Shown here: one piece after another, positions 16,925 to 25,559 of the stretch | How the letters are laid out: each line of letters begins with the position of its first letter | How positions within the stretch are numbered: the first letter of the stretch is position 1 | Assembly: GCA_964627255.1 (NCBI GenBank) | Contig: CAZVIN010000088.1 | Coordinates: 1-64,000, forward strand | Direction: 5' to 3' | Length of the DNA stretch: 64,000 bases | From: CALLJL01 sp964627255 | Lineage (GTDB): Bacteria; Acidobacteriota; Aminicenantia; Aminicenantales; CALLJL01 | Notes under the pieces: model-generated | Database searches by the model: none | Seen by the model: only the letters and a program-made list of their open reading frames with translations | What the model was told of the DNA's origin: nothing | Translations under genes and position numbers: made by a program

Positions 16925-18172
16925 ATGGCTGAGGAAAGGGCTAACCGTTTAAAATTCCATTTGGTGGAAGAAAGCCCGGCCGCCAAAATCAGGGTCATCG
17001 GTATAGGTGGCGGTGGCGGCAATGCTATCAATCGCATGATTGAAGCTAATATTGAAGGCGTGGAATTCATTGCCGTTAATACCGACGTCCAGGCTTTACA
17101 AAACAGCCAGGCTCCGCTAAAAGTGCAAATCGGCGCTCAACTTACGAAGGGGTTGGGGTCTGGCGGTCACCCGGAAATTGGCCGACAAGCCGCCTTAGAC
17201 GACCGCGAAAGGCTCCAGCAGATTCTTGAGGGCGCAGATATGGTTTTTCTGACTGCCGGGTTGGGGGGAGGAACCGGAACCGGCGCCACACCAGTCTTGG
17301 CCACCTTGGCTTCAGAAATGGATATTCTCGTCATTGCTATTGTTACCATGCCGTTTGCTTTTGAGGGTAAGGTTAGGGCTAAACAAGCTGAGGAGGGGCT
17401 GAGTGAGCTTAAATCTTCTGTAGCCACAGTAATTTCTATTCCCAACGAGCGCCTTTTGGAAACTGTTAACCTTGACACCTCAATCCAGGATGCCTTCCGT
17501 TTGGCTGACGACGTCCTGAGACAGGCGGTGCAGGGCATCTCGGATTTAATTACCAAGCCCGGCTTAATTAACCTCGATTTTGCTGATGTTCGCTCCATCA
17601 TGAAAGGAATGGGCATGGCCTTTATGGGTACGGGCATTGCTTCTGGAGAAAACCGCGCCGTGGAGGCCGCTCAGAAGGCAATCTCCAGCCCGCTCCTCGT
17701 AGATACCTCGATTAAGGGAGCCAGGGGAGTCTTGATCAACATCACTGGCGGCAAGGACCTGACACTCCACGAGGTCTGGAAAGCCTCGCGTCTTGTTCAC
17801 GAGTTGGCTCATCCAGAAGCCAACATAATTTTTGGGACGGTTATCGACCCCTCTCTTAAAGATATGGTTAAAGTAACAGTAATTGCTACCGGTTTTGACC
17901 GGTCAGGTGAGCCGGCAGTTATCGAAGAGACGCCACCCTTTAATAAAAGAACCCCGCCACCCTTCCCCGTCCGTACAGAAACGCCTCCTTATTTGTTTGA
18001 ATCCAAGAGCCACGAAGACATTCCCTGGAATTCCTCTTCGGGAACTCGACAATGGGACGTCTTTAAATCGCCCGCTTATCGCCGTTCGACTCCGCCCAAA
18101 AAACTGAATCCAACGCCGACAAAAATCAGACCTACCCCTTCTCCCTGGAAAAAACCGCATGAAATCAGCTGA
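16925..18172 (+). CDS. ftsZ: Cell division GTPase FtsZ, with an atypical C-terminal tail
   Basis: Tubulin-like GTPase that forms the Z ring. The core (about residues 15-330) is standard: GGGGGNAINRM, the tubulin signature GGGTGTGATP, the NLDFADV T7 loop and the conserved beta domain. GGAGGTGA precedes the ATG. The tail is odd. After a proline-rich linker, the usual terminal peptide (D-I/V-P-x-F-L-R-R) that binds FtsA is not recognisable; the closest match is DVFKSPAYRR, followed by about 27 more Pro/Lys-rich residues. The last 14 bases overlap hutI. Confidence 0.96.
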   Translation: MAEERANRLKFHLVEESPAAKIRVIGIGGGGGNAINRMIEANIEGVEFIAVNTDVQALQNSQAPLKVQIGAQLTKGLGSGGHPEIGRQAALDDRERLQQILEGADMVFLTAGLGGGTGTGATPVLATLASEMDILVIAIVTMPFAFEGKVRAKQAEEGLSELKSSVATVISIPNERLLETVNLDTSIQDAFRLADDVLRQAVQGISDLITKPGLINLDFADVRSIMKGMGMAFMGTGIASGENRAVEAAQKAISSPLLVDTSIKGARGVLINITGGKDLTLHEVWKASRLVHELAHPEANIIFGTVIDPSLKDMVKVTVIATGFDRSGEPAVIEETPPFNKRTPPPFPVRTETPPYLFESKSHEDIPWNSSSGTRQWDVFKSPAYRRSTPPKKLNPTPTKIRPTPSPWKKPHEIS

Positions 18173-19436
18173 TCTAATTATCAAAAACCTGCGACAACTC
18201 CTAACTTGTTCCGGGATTATTCCTAAGAGAAAAGAAAGCCTCCGCGAATTGAACTTAATCGACGAGGCAGCCATCGCTTCCTACCAAGGGAAAATAGTCT
18301 ATGTTGGACCAAACAAAGACCTGGAAAAAGAGGTTAAGGCAGTGCCAGGGGCCAAGATTCTGGAAGGTGATGGTCTTGTGGGGTTACCTGGCCTAATCGA
18401 TTCCCACACCCATCTTCCCTTTGCCGGAACCAGGGAACAAGAGTTTCTTCTCCGGCTTCGCGGGGCAACTTACCAGGAACTGGCGGCTAAGGGCCTAGGA
18501 ATTCAGACAACCGTTCGGGCTACACGGGAAGCTTCCTTAGAGGAACTTGTCAACCTGTGTCTTGACCGGCTAAATTCGATGCTGCTTCAGGGAACCACAA
18601 CGGTTGAAGCTAAAAGCGGTTATGGCCTTGACTTGAAGACCGAAATTAAGCAACTCGAAGCGCTTCAATTAGCTCAAAAGCTCCACCCCGTAGAAATTGT
18701 CCCCACCTTTCTCGGCGCCCATGAGGTCCCGCCTGAATATCGAGAAAACAAGCCTGCTTACCTCGAACTATTGACGAGGACGGTTATGCCGGAAGTCAGA
18801 CGAAAAGGGCTGGCCGAATTTTTTGATGTTTTTTGTGAGACGGGAGTCTACTCTCTCGAAGAAACCAGGATTTTAGCCGAAGAAGCTCAACGTCTCGGTT
18901 TTAAGGTCAGGCTCCATGCTGACGAGTTTTCACCCCTGGGAGGAGCTGAGCTGGCCGTGGCCCTGAAGGCTTTCTCCGCCGACCACCTGATTAATATCAC
19001 CCCCAAAGGCATTGCGGCCTTGGCGGGAAGCTCCACCGTTGCTACCTTTTTGCCCATGGTCCCCCTTTTCCTTAAGTTAGCCCAGCGGCCGCCGGCTCGC
19101 CAGCTGATTGATTCCGGAGCGATTGTCGCTATCGCCACTGATTTCAACCCTGGCAGTTCAATGACGGAATCCATGCTTTTGGTCATGCAATTAGCTGTCT
19201 TTCTCTTGGATTTCCAGGTCGAGGAAGCAATTAATGCGGCAACGGCAAACGCTGCCTTTGCCCTTGAAAGACAGGAGAGGATCGGGAGTCTTGAACCTGG
19301 CAAAGATATGGACCTCATCCTTTGCTCCGTTCCCAATTATGTCCACCTCATCTATCACCCAGGGCCCAATCCCATCCGGCATGTTTTCAAAAAGGGACGG
19401 CGGGTTGTTCGAGACGGCGCAATCGCCTTTAGCTAA
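18159..19436 (+). CDS. hutI: Imidazolonepropionase HutI (histidine degradation)
   Basis: Metal-dependent amidohydrolase opening 4-imidazolone-5-propionate to N-formimino-glutamate. The 425-residue product has the metal-binding DSHTHLPFAGTR, the substrate segments RLRGATYQEL and KSGYGLD, and then LGAHEVPPEY, LHADEF (metal His) and ATDFNPGSS (metal Asp), all in family order. The ATG at 18159 lies inside the last codons of ftsZ (14-base overlap), so it is expressed as a tail of the dcw operon, not beside other hut genes, none of which is in the window. Confidence 0.95.
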   Translation: MKSADLIIKNLRQLLTCSGIIPKRKESLRELNLIDEAAIASYQGKIVYVGPNKDLEKEVKAVPGAKILEGDGLVGLPGLIDSHTHLPFAGTREQEFLLRLRGATYQELAAKGLGIQTTVRATREASLEELVNLCLDRLNSMLLQGTTTVEAKSGYGLDLKTEIKQLEALQLAQKLHPVEIVPTFLGAHEVPPEYRENKPAYLELLTRTVMPEVRRKGLAEFFDVFCETGVYSLEETRILAEEAQRLGFKVRLHADEFSPLGGAELAVALKAFSADHLINITPKGIAALAGSSTVATFLPMVPLFLKLAQRPPARQLIDSGAIVAIATDFNPGSSMTESMLLVMQLAVFLLDFQVEEAINAATANAAFALERQERIGSLEPGKDMDLILCSVPNYVHLIYHPGPNPIRHVFKKGRRVVRDGAIAFS

Positions 19437-19463
19437 GAATATAAAATTTAAAAATAATCTCGT

Positions 19464-20924
19464 TTAACTTCTTATGGCTCGCCTTCGCAAGCGGCTTTTT
19501 CTTAAACCATAAGTAAAATAAAGAACCAGGCCAAAAGCCATCCAAATAAGGAGACGCATCCACGTATCCCAGGGAAGACCTGACATTAAATACAGACAGG
19601 AAATAATACCTAAGATGGGAATAAAGGGAACGCCGGGGGTGCGAAAGGGACGATGGAGGTCGGGATGGGTATAACGGAGGACCAGCACCCCTCCACAGAC
19701 AATAACAAAAGCCATAAGCGTGCCGATACTCACCAGTTCCCCCACGATACCAATCGGGAGCAAAGAAGACGCTATGGCTACTAAGATACCAGTAGCGATG
19801 GTCGTGACATATGGGGTCCGAAAACGCGGATGGACTCTAGCCGCTAAAGGCGGCAAGAGACCGTCGCGGGCCATAGAATAGAAAATTCGGGGCTGGCCCA
19901 TCAATTGAACAATCATCACTGAAACAAGGCCGACAATCGCGCCGATCTTAACGAAAGGAGAAAGCCAGTAAAGTTTCATGGCATCAATGGCCACAGCCAC
20001 CGGCGCGGGCACATTAAGCTGACTATAATGAACCACTCCGGTTAGGACCAAGGAAAAGGCGATATAAATTAAAGTGCATATTCCCAAACTGCCTAAGATC
20101 CCGATGGGCATATCGCGTTGCGGCCGCCGTGATTCTTGGGCCACGGTCGAAACGGCGTCAAAACCAAGATAGGCGAAAAACATGACTCCGGCTCCCCGCA
20201 AGATTCCGCTAAGGCCAAAAAAGCCGAATTGACCCTGGTTGGGAGGAATAAACGGCCGCCACAGCGAGGGCTTGATAAAAAAAAGGCCGGCGCCGATGAA
20301 AATTAAAATAATAGTAATTTTCAAAAAGACAATAACCGTATTAACTGTGGCCGATTCTTTTATCCCGATCACTAAAAGGGTCGTTAAGAGAATAATTATA
20401 AAACAAGCAGGCAGGTTAAAAAGAGCGCCGGTTGTCTGCCAGGTATGGGTCTGAGGGTCAAAAGCTAAGGGCGAAGAAGAGAGAGCCGCCGGAAAATTGA
20501 GGCCCAGGTCTTTTAAAAAGCTTACGACATAACCTGACCAGCCGATAGCTACGGCGGTGGCTCCTAAGGAATATTCCAGGATTAAATCCCAGCCAATGAC
20601 CCAGGCAAATAATTCTCCCAAGGTAGCATAAGCATATGTATAAGCACTGCCAGCAATGGGAATAAGAGCGGCGAACTCCGCATAGCATAGACCGGCAAAT
20701 GCACAGGCTAAAGCGGCCACGATAAAAGAAAGGGTTACCGCGGGCCCCGCATATTGAGCGGCTGCATGACCAGTAATCACGAAAATACCCGCTCCAACAA
20801 TCGCCCCTATCCCTAAGAAGATTAGCTGCCAAGGCCCCAAGACTCTTTTCAAGCCGGAAGTTTCACCATAGGCTTCCTCAGCAATATCTTCCAAACTTTT
20901 TTTAGCCAGCCAGGCTAAACTCAT
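19464..20924 (-). CDS. APC-family amino acid permease (cationic amino acid transporter type)
   Basis: A 486-residue membrane protein with about 12 hydrophobic segments. The N-terminal GIGAIVGAGIFVITG is the substrate-binding unwound helix of APC transporters. The DAVSTVAQESRRPQRDMP loop and the overall length fit the CAT/YfnA branch, which often carries Arg/Lys or other amino acids; the substrate is not predictable. AAGGAGCG precedes the start. It ends 27 bases from the convergent hutI stop with no obvious terminator. A short inverted repeat (GGTCTCACGAGACC, 20980-20993) upstream could be an operator. Confidence 0.9.
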   Translation of the reverse strand: MSLAWLAKKSLEDIAEEAYGETSGLKRVLGPWQLIFLGIGAIVGAGIFVITGHAAAQYAGPAVTLSFIVAALACAFAGLCYAEFAALIPIAGSAYTYAYATLGELFAWVIGWDLILEYSLGATAVAIGWSGYVVSFLKDLGLNFPAALSSSPLAFDPQTHTWQTTGALFNLPACFIIILLTTLLVIGIKESATVNTVIVFLKITIILIFIGAGLFFIKPSLWRPFIPPNQGQFGFFGLSGILRGAGVMFFAYLGFDAVSTVAQESRRPQRDMPIGILGSLGICTLIYIAFSLVLTGVVHYSQLNVPAPVAVAIDAMKLYWLSPFVKIGAIVGLVSVMIVQLMGQPRIFYSMARDGLLPPLAARVHPRFRTPYVTTIATGILVAIASSLLPIGIVGELVSIGTLMAFVIVCGGVLVLRYTHPDLHRPFRTPGVPFIPILGIISCLYLMSGLPWDTWMRLLIWMAFGLVLYFTYGLRKSRLRRRAIRS

Positions 20925-21034
20925 GAACGTCGCTCCTTATCATTATCTTGACCGCGCCAAGGTTCTTAGGAGACGCTAAGGTCTCACGAGACCAAATCGG
21001 GCTGAATTCTACCAGATTAAACAGCAAAAGGCTA

Positions 21035-22549
21035 TTAAAACCTGTCTAAGGCACGATACTGAATGGCTTCGGATAAATGAGCTAATTGAATCTCTTCTTC
21101 TTCCGCTAAGTCAGCAATCGTTCGACTGACCTTAAGAATGCGGTCCAGACCGCGAGCGCTTAAACCCAGCTTTTTCATGGCGGCCTCCAAGAGCCTTTCG
21201 GCTTCTGGGGTCAATCGACAAAAGCGCCGGACTTCCTTTGGCCTCATTTGGGCATTGGCATAAATAGCCCGGCCCTCAAATCGCACTAATTGTCGCTTTC
21301 TGGCCTTGATTACTCTGGCCCTAATCTCGGTCGAGCTTTCGGCCGGCGTCCGACAGACATATTCACTAAATTTAACCGCAGGCACCTCCACCTGAATATC
21401 GATCCTGTCCAGAAGCGGGCTCGAAAGGCGAGAATAATATCGCCGCTTTTCTGTTTCCGGGCAATCCTCTGAAGATAAAGGCCCTCGGAAAGCTAACCCG
21501 CAGGGATTCATGGCCGCCACAAGCATAAAGGAACACGGAAAAGATACGCTGATCGTCGCCCGCGAAATAACCACCTGGCCGTCTTCGAGCGGCTGACGCA
21601 AATCTTCGAGCACCTTACGCCTAAATTCAGGCAATTCGTCGAGGAAAAGAACGCCATGATGGGCTAAGCTAATTTCTCCTGGCCGGGGAAAAAGCCCCCC
21701 GCCGATAAGGCCGGCGTCAGTAATAGTATGATGGGGCGAACGAAAGGGTCGAGAACAGATAGCTGGCCGGCCCCGAAGCAACCCCGCGGCGCTATAAACC
21801 TGGGTAACTTCCAGGATTTCTTCCCACGTCATGGGCGGCAAGATCGACGGCAAACGCCGGGCCAACATTGTCTTGCCTGCCCCAGGCGGCCCGATCAGCA
21901 GAATGTTATGGCTGCCGGCGGCCGCCACTTCTAAGGCTCTCTTGACCTGAAATTGGCCTTTAACTTCGCTGAAATCGCCTTCTTCAAGAGGCTGACGGAT
22001 AATTGCTTCGAGGTCCACTTCGCAAGGCTTAATTGAATCCTGGTTGCGGAGAAGCTGGATAACTCGAGGCAGGCTTTCTAAGCCATAAACTTTTAGGCCC
22101 TCAACTAATGCTCCCTCTGGGCCATTGGCCGCGGGAACAATCAGAGCTTCAAAGTTCATCTTTTTGGTTAGAAGCGAGACCATTAAAACCCCGCGCACGG
22201 GCTTAAGCCGGCCATCGAGGGCTAACTCCGCCAAAAAGACTTTCTTCTCCAGAGATTCTTTGGGAATTAAGTTTAAAAAGGCTAAAAGACCAAGCGAAAT
22301 GGGTAAATCAAAGGAAGAACCCTCTTTGCGTCTGTCGGCTGGAGCCAGATTAACGATAATCTTCCGCCGCGGGAATTCAAACCCACAATTTTTTAAGGCC
22401 GACCTGACCCTTTGTTCACTTTCTCTTATAGCTGCATCTGGTAGACCTACTAAGACAAACTTCGGTATCCCTTCGGTGATATCCACCTCTACCTCCACCG
22501 GAAAAGCTTCTATTCCATAAAGAGCGGCACTCATGATGCGAAAAAGCAT
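21035..22549 (-). CDS. YifB/ComM-family Mg-chelatase-like AAA+ ATPase
   Basis: The 504 residues show the N-terminal S5/Lon-like ChlI domain (opening SAALYGIEAFPVEVEVDI), an AAA+ core and a C-terminal Mg-chelatase-C domain. The core has Walker A GPPGAGKTMLARRLP (about 217), Walker B FLDELPEF and sensor VAAMNPCG. Homologue ComM is a hexameric helicase that promotes branch migration during natural transformation. That role is plausible here because type IV pilus genes lie in the same window, but it is inference. The start at 22549 follows GCGAGGT; the five residues before MSAAL match family N-termini. Confidence 0.9.
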   Translation of the reverse strand: MLFRIMSAALYGIEAFPVEVEVDITEGIPKFVLVGLPDAAIRESEQRVRSALKNCGFEFPRRKIIVNLAPADRRKEGSSFDLPISLGLLAFLNLIPKESLEKKVFLAELALDGRLKPVRGVLMVSLLTKKMNFEALIVPAANGPEGALVEGLKVYGLESLPRVIQLLRNQDSIKPCEVDLEAIIRQPLEEGDFSEVKGQFQVKRALEVAAAGSHNILLIGPPGAGKTMLARRLPSILPPMTWEEILEVTQVYSAAGLLRGRPAICSRPFRSPHHTITDAGLIGGGLFPRPGEISLAHHGVLFLDELPEFRRKVLEDLRQPLEDGQVVISRATISVSFPCSFMLVAAMNPCGLAFRGPLSSEDCPETEKRRYYSRLSSPLLDRIDIQVEVPAVKFSEYVCRTPAESSTEIRARVIKARKRQLVRFEGRAIYANAQMRPKEVRRFCRLTPEAERLLEAAMKKLGLSARGLDRILKVSRTIADLAEEEEIQLAHLSEAIQYRALDRF

Positions 22550-22661
22550 CGGCGGATACCTCGCCTGTAGTCTATCGAACTATTTTCTCTTTAATTGACG
22601 AAAAAGAAGGAGGGAATGCTCAGTTATTAACTAAGGGAAGAAATTTGTGAGCAAAAAACCG

Positions 22662-23468
22662 TTATTCGTCCTTTTTCCCCAAGAATTCCTTAGCTAAACG
22701 CTCTAACTCCTGCTCTATTTCCTCGTGGGTTCGGACTTTACGCTTACTTTCGGCGGGAATAGTCGGTCGGGCTTCGGGAAGCTGCTCTTCGAGACGCGGA
22801 GTCTGAAGCTTACCATAAATTTCCTTCTCCAGGGCCTTCTCTTGTTCTTCTTTCTCTTCTGGTTCCAACTTCTTTTCTTCCAGGACCTTTTCCCGCACCC
22901 GAGGCACGGTCAGCTTGGCTATTTCATGGAGGCTTTCAAATACTCCCCAGCCATTAATGGCTGAAGATTCTACAAAGGGCAGCCTTTGAGGATTAAGCAG
23001 GTTATTAAACGTCTCCACAGGAATGAGATTCTCCAAATCGCGCTTATTATATTGAAAAACGAGCGGCATCAGGTTTAAGTCCATATCATTGGCCAGAAGA
23101 TTACGCCTCAAGCTATCGAAGCTTTCTAAATTAGCATCGAGCAGGGGAACCTGAGAATCGGCCACAAAAATAACTCCATCCGCGCCTCTGAGAACCGACT
23201 TGCGGCTGGCCTCGTAAAAAACCTGACCGGGAACAGTGAGCAGCTGGAAGTGCACCTTAAATTCGCCGATAAGACCGGCTTTGACCGGAAGAAGGTCAAA
23301 AAAAATCGTCCTTTCTGTGTCGGTTTCCAAACAAATCAGGTCTCCCCGATAGGCGGGGTCGAGTTTATAATAAATATAGCGCAAATTGGTAGTTTTCCCG
23401 CTCAGCCCAGGTCCGTAGTACACAATTTTGATCGCCAAGCTCTTGGTTACATAACTAACATAAGCCAT
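22662..23468 (-). CDS. mglA: MglA-like small GTPase with acidic C-terminal extension
   Basis: Ras-like polarity GTPase. The first ~195 residues are a full MglA: P-loop GPGLSGKTTN, switch II VPGQVFYEASRK, and the base-recognition YNKRDL. In Myxococcus and Thermus, MglA sets cell polarity and steers type IV pili. The remaining ~75 residues are very rich in Glu/Lys and predicted helical (EEKKLEPEEKEEQEK onward), which plain MglA lacks. No mglB gap-activator gene is adjacent. A consensus promoter lies 33 bases upstream (23501-23529), so it is probably transcribed alone. Confidence 0.87.
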   Translation of the reverse strand: MAYVSYVTKSLAIKIVYYGPGLSGKTTNLRYIYYKLDPAYRGDLICLETDTERTIFFDLLPVKAGLIGEFKVHFQLLTVPGQVFYEASRKSVLRGADGVIFVADSQVPLLDANLESFDSLRRNLLANDMDLNLMPLVFQYNKRDLENLIPVETFNNLLNPQRLPFVESSAINGWGVFESLHEIAKLTVPRVREKVLEEKKLEPEEKEEQEKALEKEIYGKLQTPRLEEQLPEARPTIPAESKRKVRTHEEIEQELERLAKEFLGKKDE

Positions 23469-23500
23469 AGCTCCTGGCTTCCCCTTTCCTCAACTAGTCT

Positions 23501-23529
23501 ATTTAACACATTTCCAATGCTAATGTCAA
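23501..23529 (-). promoter_or_regulatory. Sigma-70 promoter of the mglA-like gene
   Basis: On the minus strand TTGACA (23529-23524) is followed by exactly 17 bases and TTAAAT (23506-23501), a perfect -35 with a 4/6 -10. The expected start near 23494 gives a leader of about 25 bases. Confidence 0.6.
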
Positions 23530-23745
23530 AAAATGGCTAAAACAAAATATCAGGGGGGGCTTGGTCTGACTGGCAATTCCATTTGCCTATTGGGCCGACG
23601 ACCCAGTGTTCTCCTTCCCACCCTTCCGCTCCTGCGCCTTTAAGGCGGCCCCCGGAAAACCGAGGGACAAACGAAGAGGCATTATAGCGAAACCTACCTA
23701 AAAACAGGCTACTTCCAAAATAGACCCATATGGCTTAAAAAAAAT

Positions 23746-23944
23746 AATCCTCTTCCCTCTTGTTTAGGTTAGGCCCGGAGACGACCAGAATTTCCTTGAA
23801 TCCGCTCAAGTTTCTAATGTTTTTTAATCTTCCCCCTTATCGGATTATGGTTAACTATTCTCTCTGTTCATCGACCTAACTGAAGCAGTATATCCCCCTC
23901 TTTGGTTTTTTTCATTCCCCAGTTTTAGAAAAATTAGATAAATA
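23746..23944 (+). mobile_element. Decayed MITE copy (E), left portion, interrupted by copy A
   Basis: Begins AATCCTCTTCCCTCTTG..GGTTAGGC, matching the left terminus of the family. It stays alignable with copy C through CTCAAGTTTCTAA (cf. CTCAGGTTTTTAA) and CTGTTCA..GACCTA..GAAG..CCCCCTCTTTGG (cf. CTGTTCAGAGACATAG..GAAG..CCCCCTTTGG). Many differences are C-to-T changes, as in old non-coding DNA. The match breaks where copy A begins. A weaker continuation appears after copy A (GGCGGC..GAAGGG at about 24266-24295, and a possible right end near 24350-24370). Confidence 0.6.
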
Positions 23945-24251
23945 GGTTGTCTTCCATTTTATATGGACTGGGTTGAGGGCTAAGTTCGGGAGGGCAGAAG
24001 TGACCATGGAAGGTTTAGCCTTCCCGAAGCGCCCTTCGAGGGAACATCTGGCCGCCGAGGATGTCTGAGCCTGAACAGGACAAAGGGAGAGGCCAAGGGG
24101 GGCAAGCGACTTCCGGGCTATGTCTATGACCAGGGAGGCGAGTTCCGCAGGCGCCGAGAATGGCGAAGAGGGAACGGCGTTAAAAACCTGAGTAGGAGCG
24201 AGGCCATCCCGAACGTCTCCGAGCTTAACCCATACAAGATGGAAGAGAATC
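23945..24251 (-). mobile_element. Full MITE copy (A), 307 bp, with 7/8 target duplication
   Basis: Complete element in reverse orientation. On the plus strand it runs from GGTTGTCTTCCATTTTAT to ATACAAGATGGAAGAGAATC, the two imperfect inverted termini of the family, with the same GC-rich core as copies B and C. The flanking 8-mers GATAAATA (23937-23944) and GGTAAATA (24252-24259) agree at 7 of 8 positions. It sits inside the older copy E. Confidence 0.85.
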
Positions 24252-24378
24252 GGTAAATATTTAAGGCGGCAACAATTTTTAGGAAGGGAGGATGATCAAG
24301 CAACATAAGTCTATAATCAGCAGCATAGACTTAATTAATATCAAGCTAAGGGATTGAGTGGAGACATAGCCGAGAGGT

Positions 24379-25548
24379 CTATATTGAGGTAATATAATCA
24401 AGAGCTTGCTCATATTTTTGTAAAACAACAGGCCAGGCGTAGCGCTCCTCAACATAACGACGGCCATTTTCGGCTAAACGCTGTCTCAACCGGCCATCCC
24501 TTAAAAGGAGGCTCAAGGCCCAGGCAAATTCATTGGAATTAGCATAATATAGACCACACTGACCTTGAAGGCAGTGGCGCTTCAGCGGTTCGGCCGCCTC
24601 CTGAACCAGAATCGGCGTTCGAGCGGCCAATGATTCCAAAGCCGCCATGCAAAGGCTTTCATAATGAGAGGGATGAATGGTAACTGCCGCCGCCGCCATG
24701 GCCAAGTTTTTTTCCTCAGGCGAGACGAAACCCAAATAGCGAACTCGAGGGTGAACGGGAAGCCCCATCAAAAGGTGACCAATCAAGACCAGCTCGATAC
24801 TCTTTTCGGCGGCGAACTGAAGAAAATAATCCAGCAATTCCTGGCAACCTTTCCCAGGTTCAATCCGGCCAGCATAAAGAACATAGGGTTGGCACAAGCC
24901 ATGGCGAGCTAAAAAAGGAGCAGGGTTTATGACCGGAGGAATATCCACTCCTACACCGACCACATCTTGATAAGCTTTCTCGAGAGGAAAAAGCCTGGTC
25001 AAGAGCTCTCTCTCGGCGTCGGTATTAAAAAGAATCGCCTCGGCCGAGACAAACACCTTGGCCATTAAACCCAAATGGAGGGCCGGCTCGTCATGAGCCG
25101 TGGGGACCAGGATTTTTTTTCGTTTGACTCGCTGCAGGCCATAATGAGTGGGATAATAAAGATAAGTAAAAAAAATAAAAGCGTCGTAATGGCTCTCTTC
25201 TTTTTCCAAGGCTTCAACTAAAGCGGGCACATAAGGCCCTTGTCTTTCTATCCAAAGAACCTCATCTTCAGGCGTATGGGGATGATGAAAAAGCCAATCA
25301 GAAAACTCGTTAAAAGCTTCGATTGCTCTTTCTTTTTCGACCTTAAAACGTTTGATAATGACGCCATTAAGAATACTCTCCCCAGGCGAATATTCATTTT
25401 TCCAGGTGATATAGTCACGAGCGGTGGTAGTGTAAACAGTAACCGAGTGGCCTACCTGGAAAAGCCTTTCCGCCACCAAACGGCAGTGAAGCTCTGACCC
25501 TCCCATTACTTCTTGGCCGTATCGCTGGACGACAAAAGCTATTTTCAT
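24379..25548 (-). CDS. GT4-family glycosyltransferase (type A, distal copy)
   Basis: The last gene of the polysaccharide-like operon, 389 residues with a GT-B fold. The N-terminal FVVQRYGQEVMGGSELHCR is an acceptor-domain opening shared with the gene at 27688. The donor domain has LYAGRIEPGKGCQELLDYF and the retaining-GT4 E-x7-E region HYESLCMAALE. The paralogue at 27688 is recognisable along the whole length, so these two are a duplicated pair. Sugar and acceptor are unknown. It starts 11 bases after the preceding stop. Confidence 0.87.
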   Translation of the reverse strand: MKIAFVVQRYGQEVMGGSELHCRLVAERLFQVGHSVTVYTTTARDYITWKNEYSPGESILNGVIIKRFKVEKERAIEAFNEFSDWLFHHPHTPEDEVLWIERQGPYVPALVEALEKEESHYDAFIFFTYLYYPTHYGLQRVKRKKILVPTAHDEPALHLGLMAKVFVSAEAILFNTDAERELLTRLFPLEKAYQDVVGVGVDIPPVINPAPFLARHGLCQPYVLYAGRIEPGKGCQELLDYFLQFAAEKSIELVLIGHLLMGLPVHPRVRYLGFVSPEEKNLAMAAAAVTIHPSHYESLCMAALESLAARTPILVQEAAEPLKRHCLQGQCGLYYANSNEFAWALSLLLRDGRLRQRLAENGRRYVEERYAWPVVLQKYEQALDYITSI

Positions 25549-25559
25549 GGCAACGCTTT

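Larger units (their letters stand above)
23530..24378. other. 849-base gap holding two nested MITE copies, no gene
   Basis: No supported reading frame on either strand. From 23746 onward the gap is largely an old decayed copy (E) of the MITE family, interrupted by a younger full copy (A) in opposite orientation. Bases 23530-23745 contain a GC-rich hairpin-prone patch (around 23640-23670) that I cannot assign. The 3' end of the glycosyltransferase operon faces this gap. Confidence 0.6.

Noticed and set aside
17167..17637. Long minus-strand frame opposite ftsZ (and similar antisense frames opposite ftsA, murD, PilQ)
   Set aside because: Shadow frames of conserved genes with composition typical of antisense translation.
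20980..20993. Inverted repeat GGTCTCACGAGACC as an operator
   Set aside because: Single short palindrome with no known cognate regulator; mentioned only as context for the permease.
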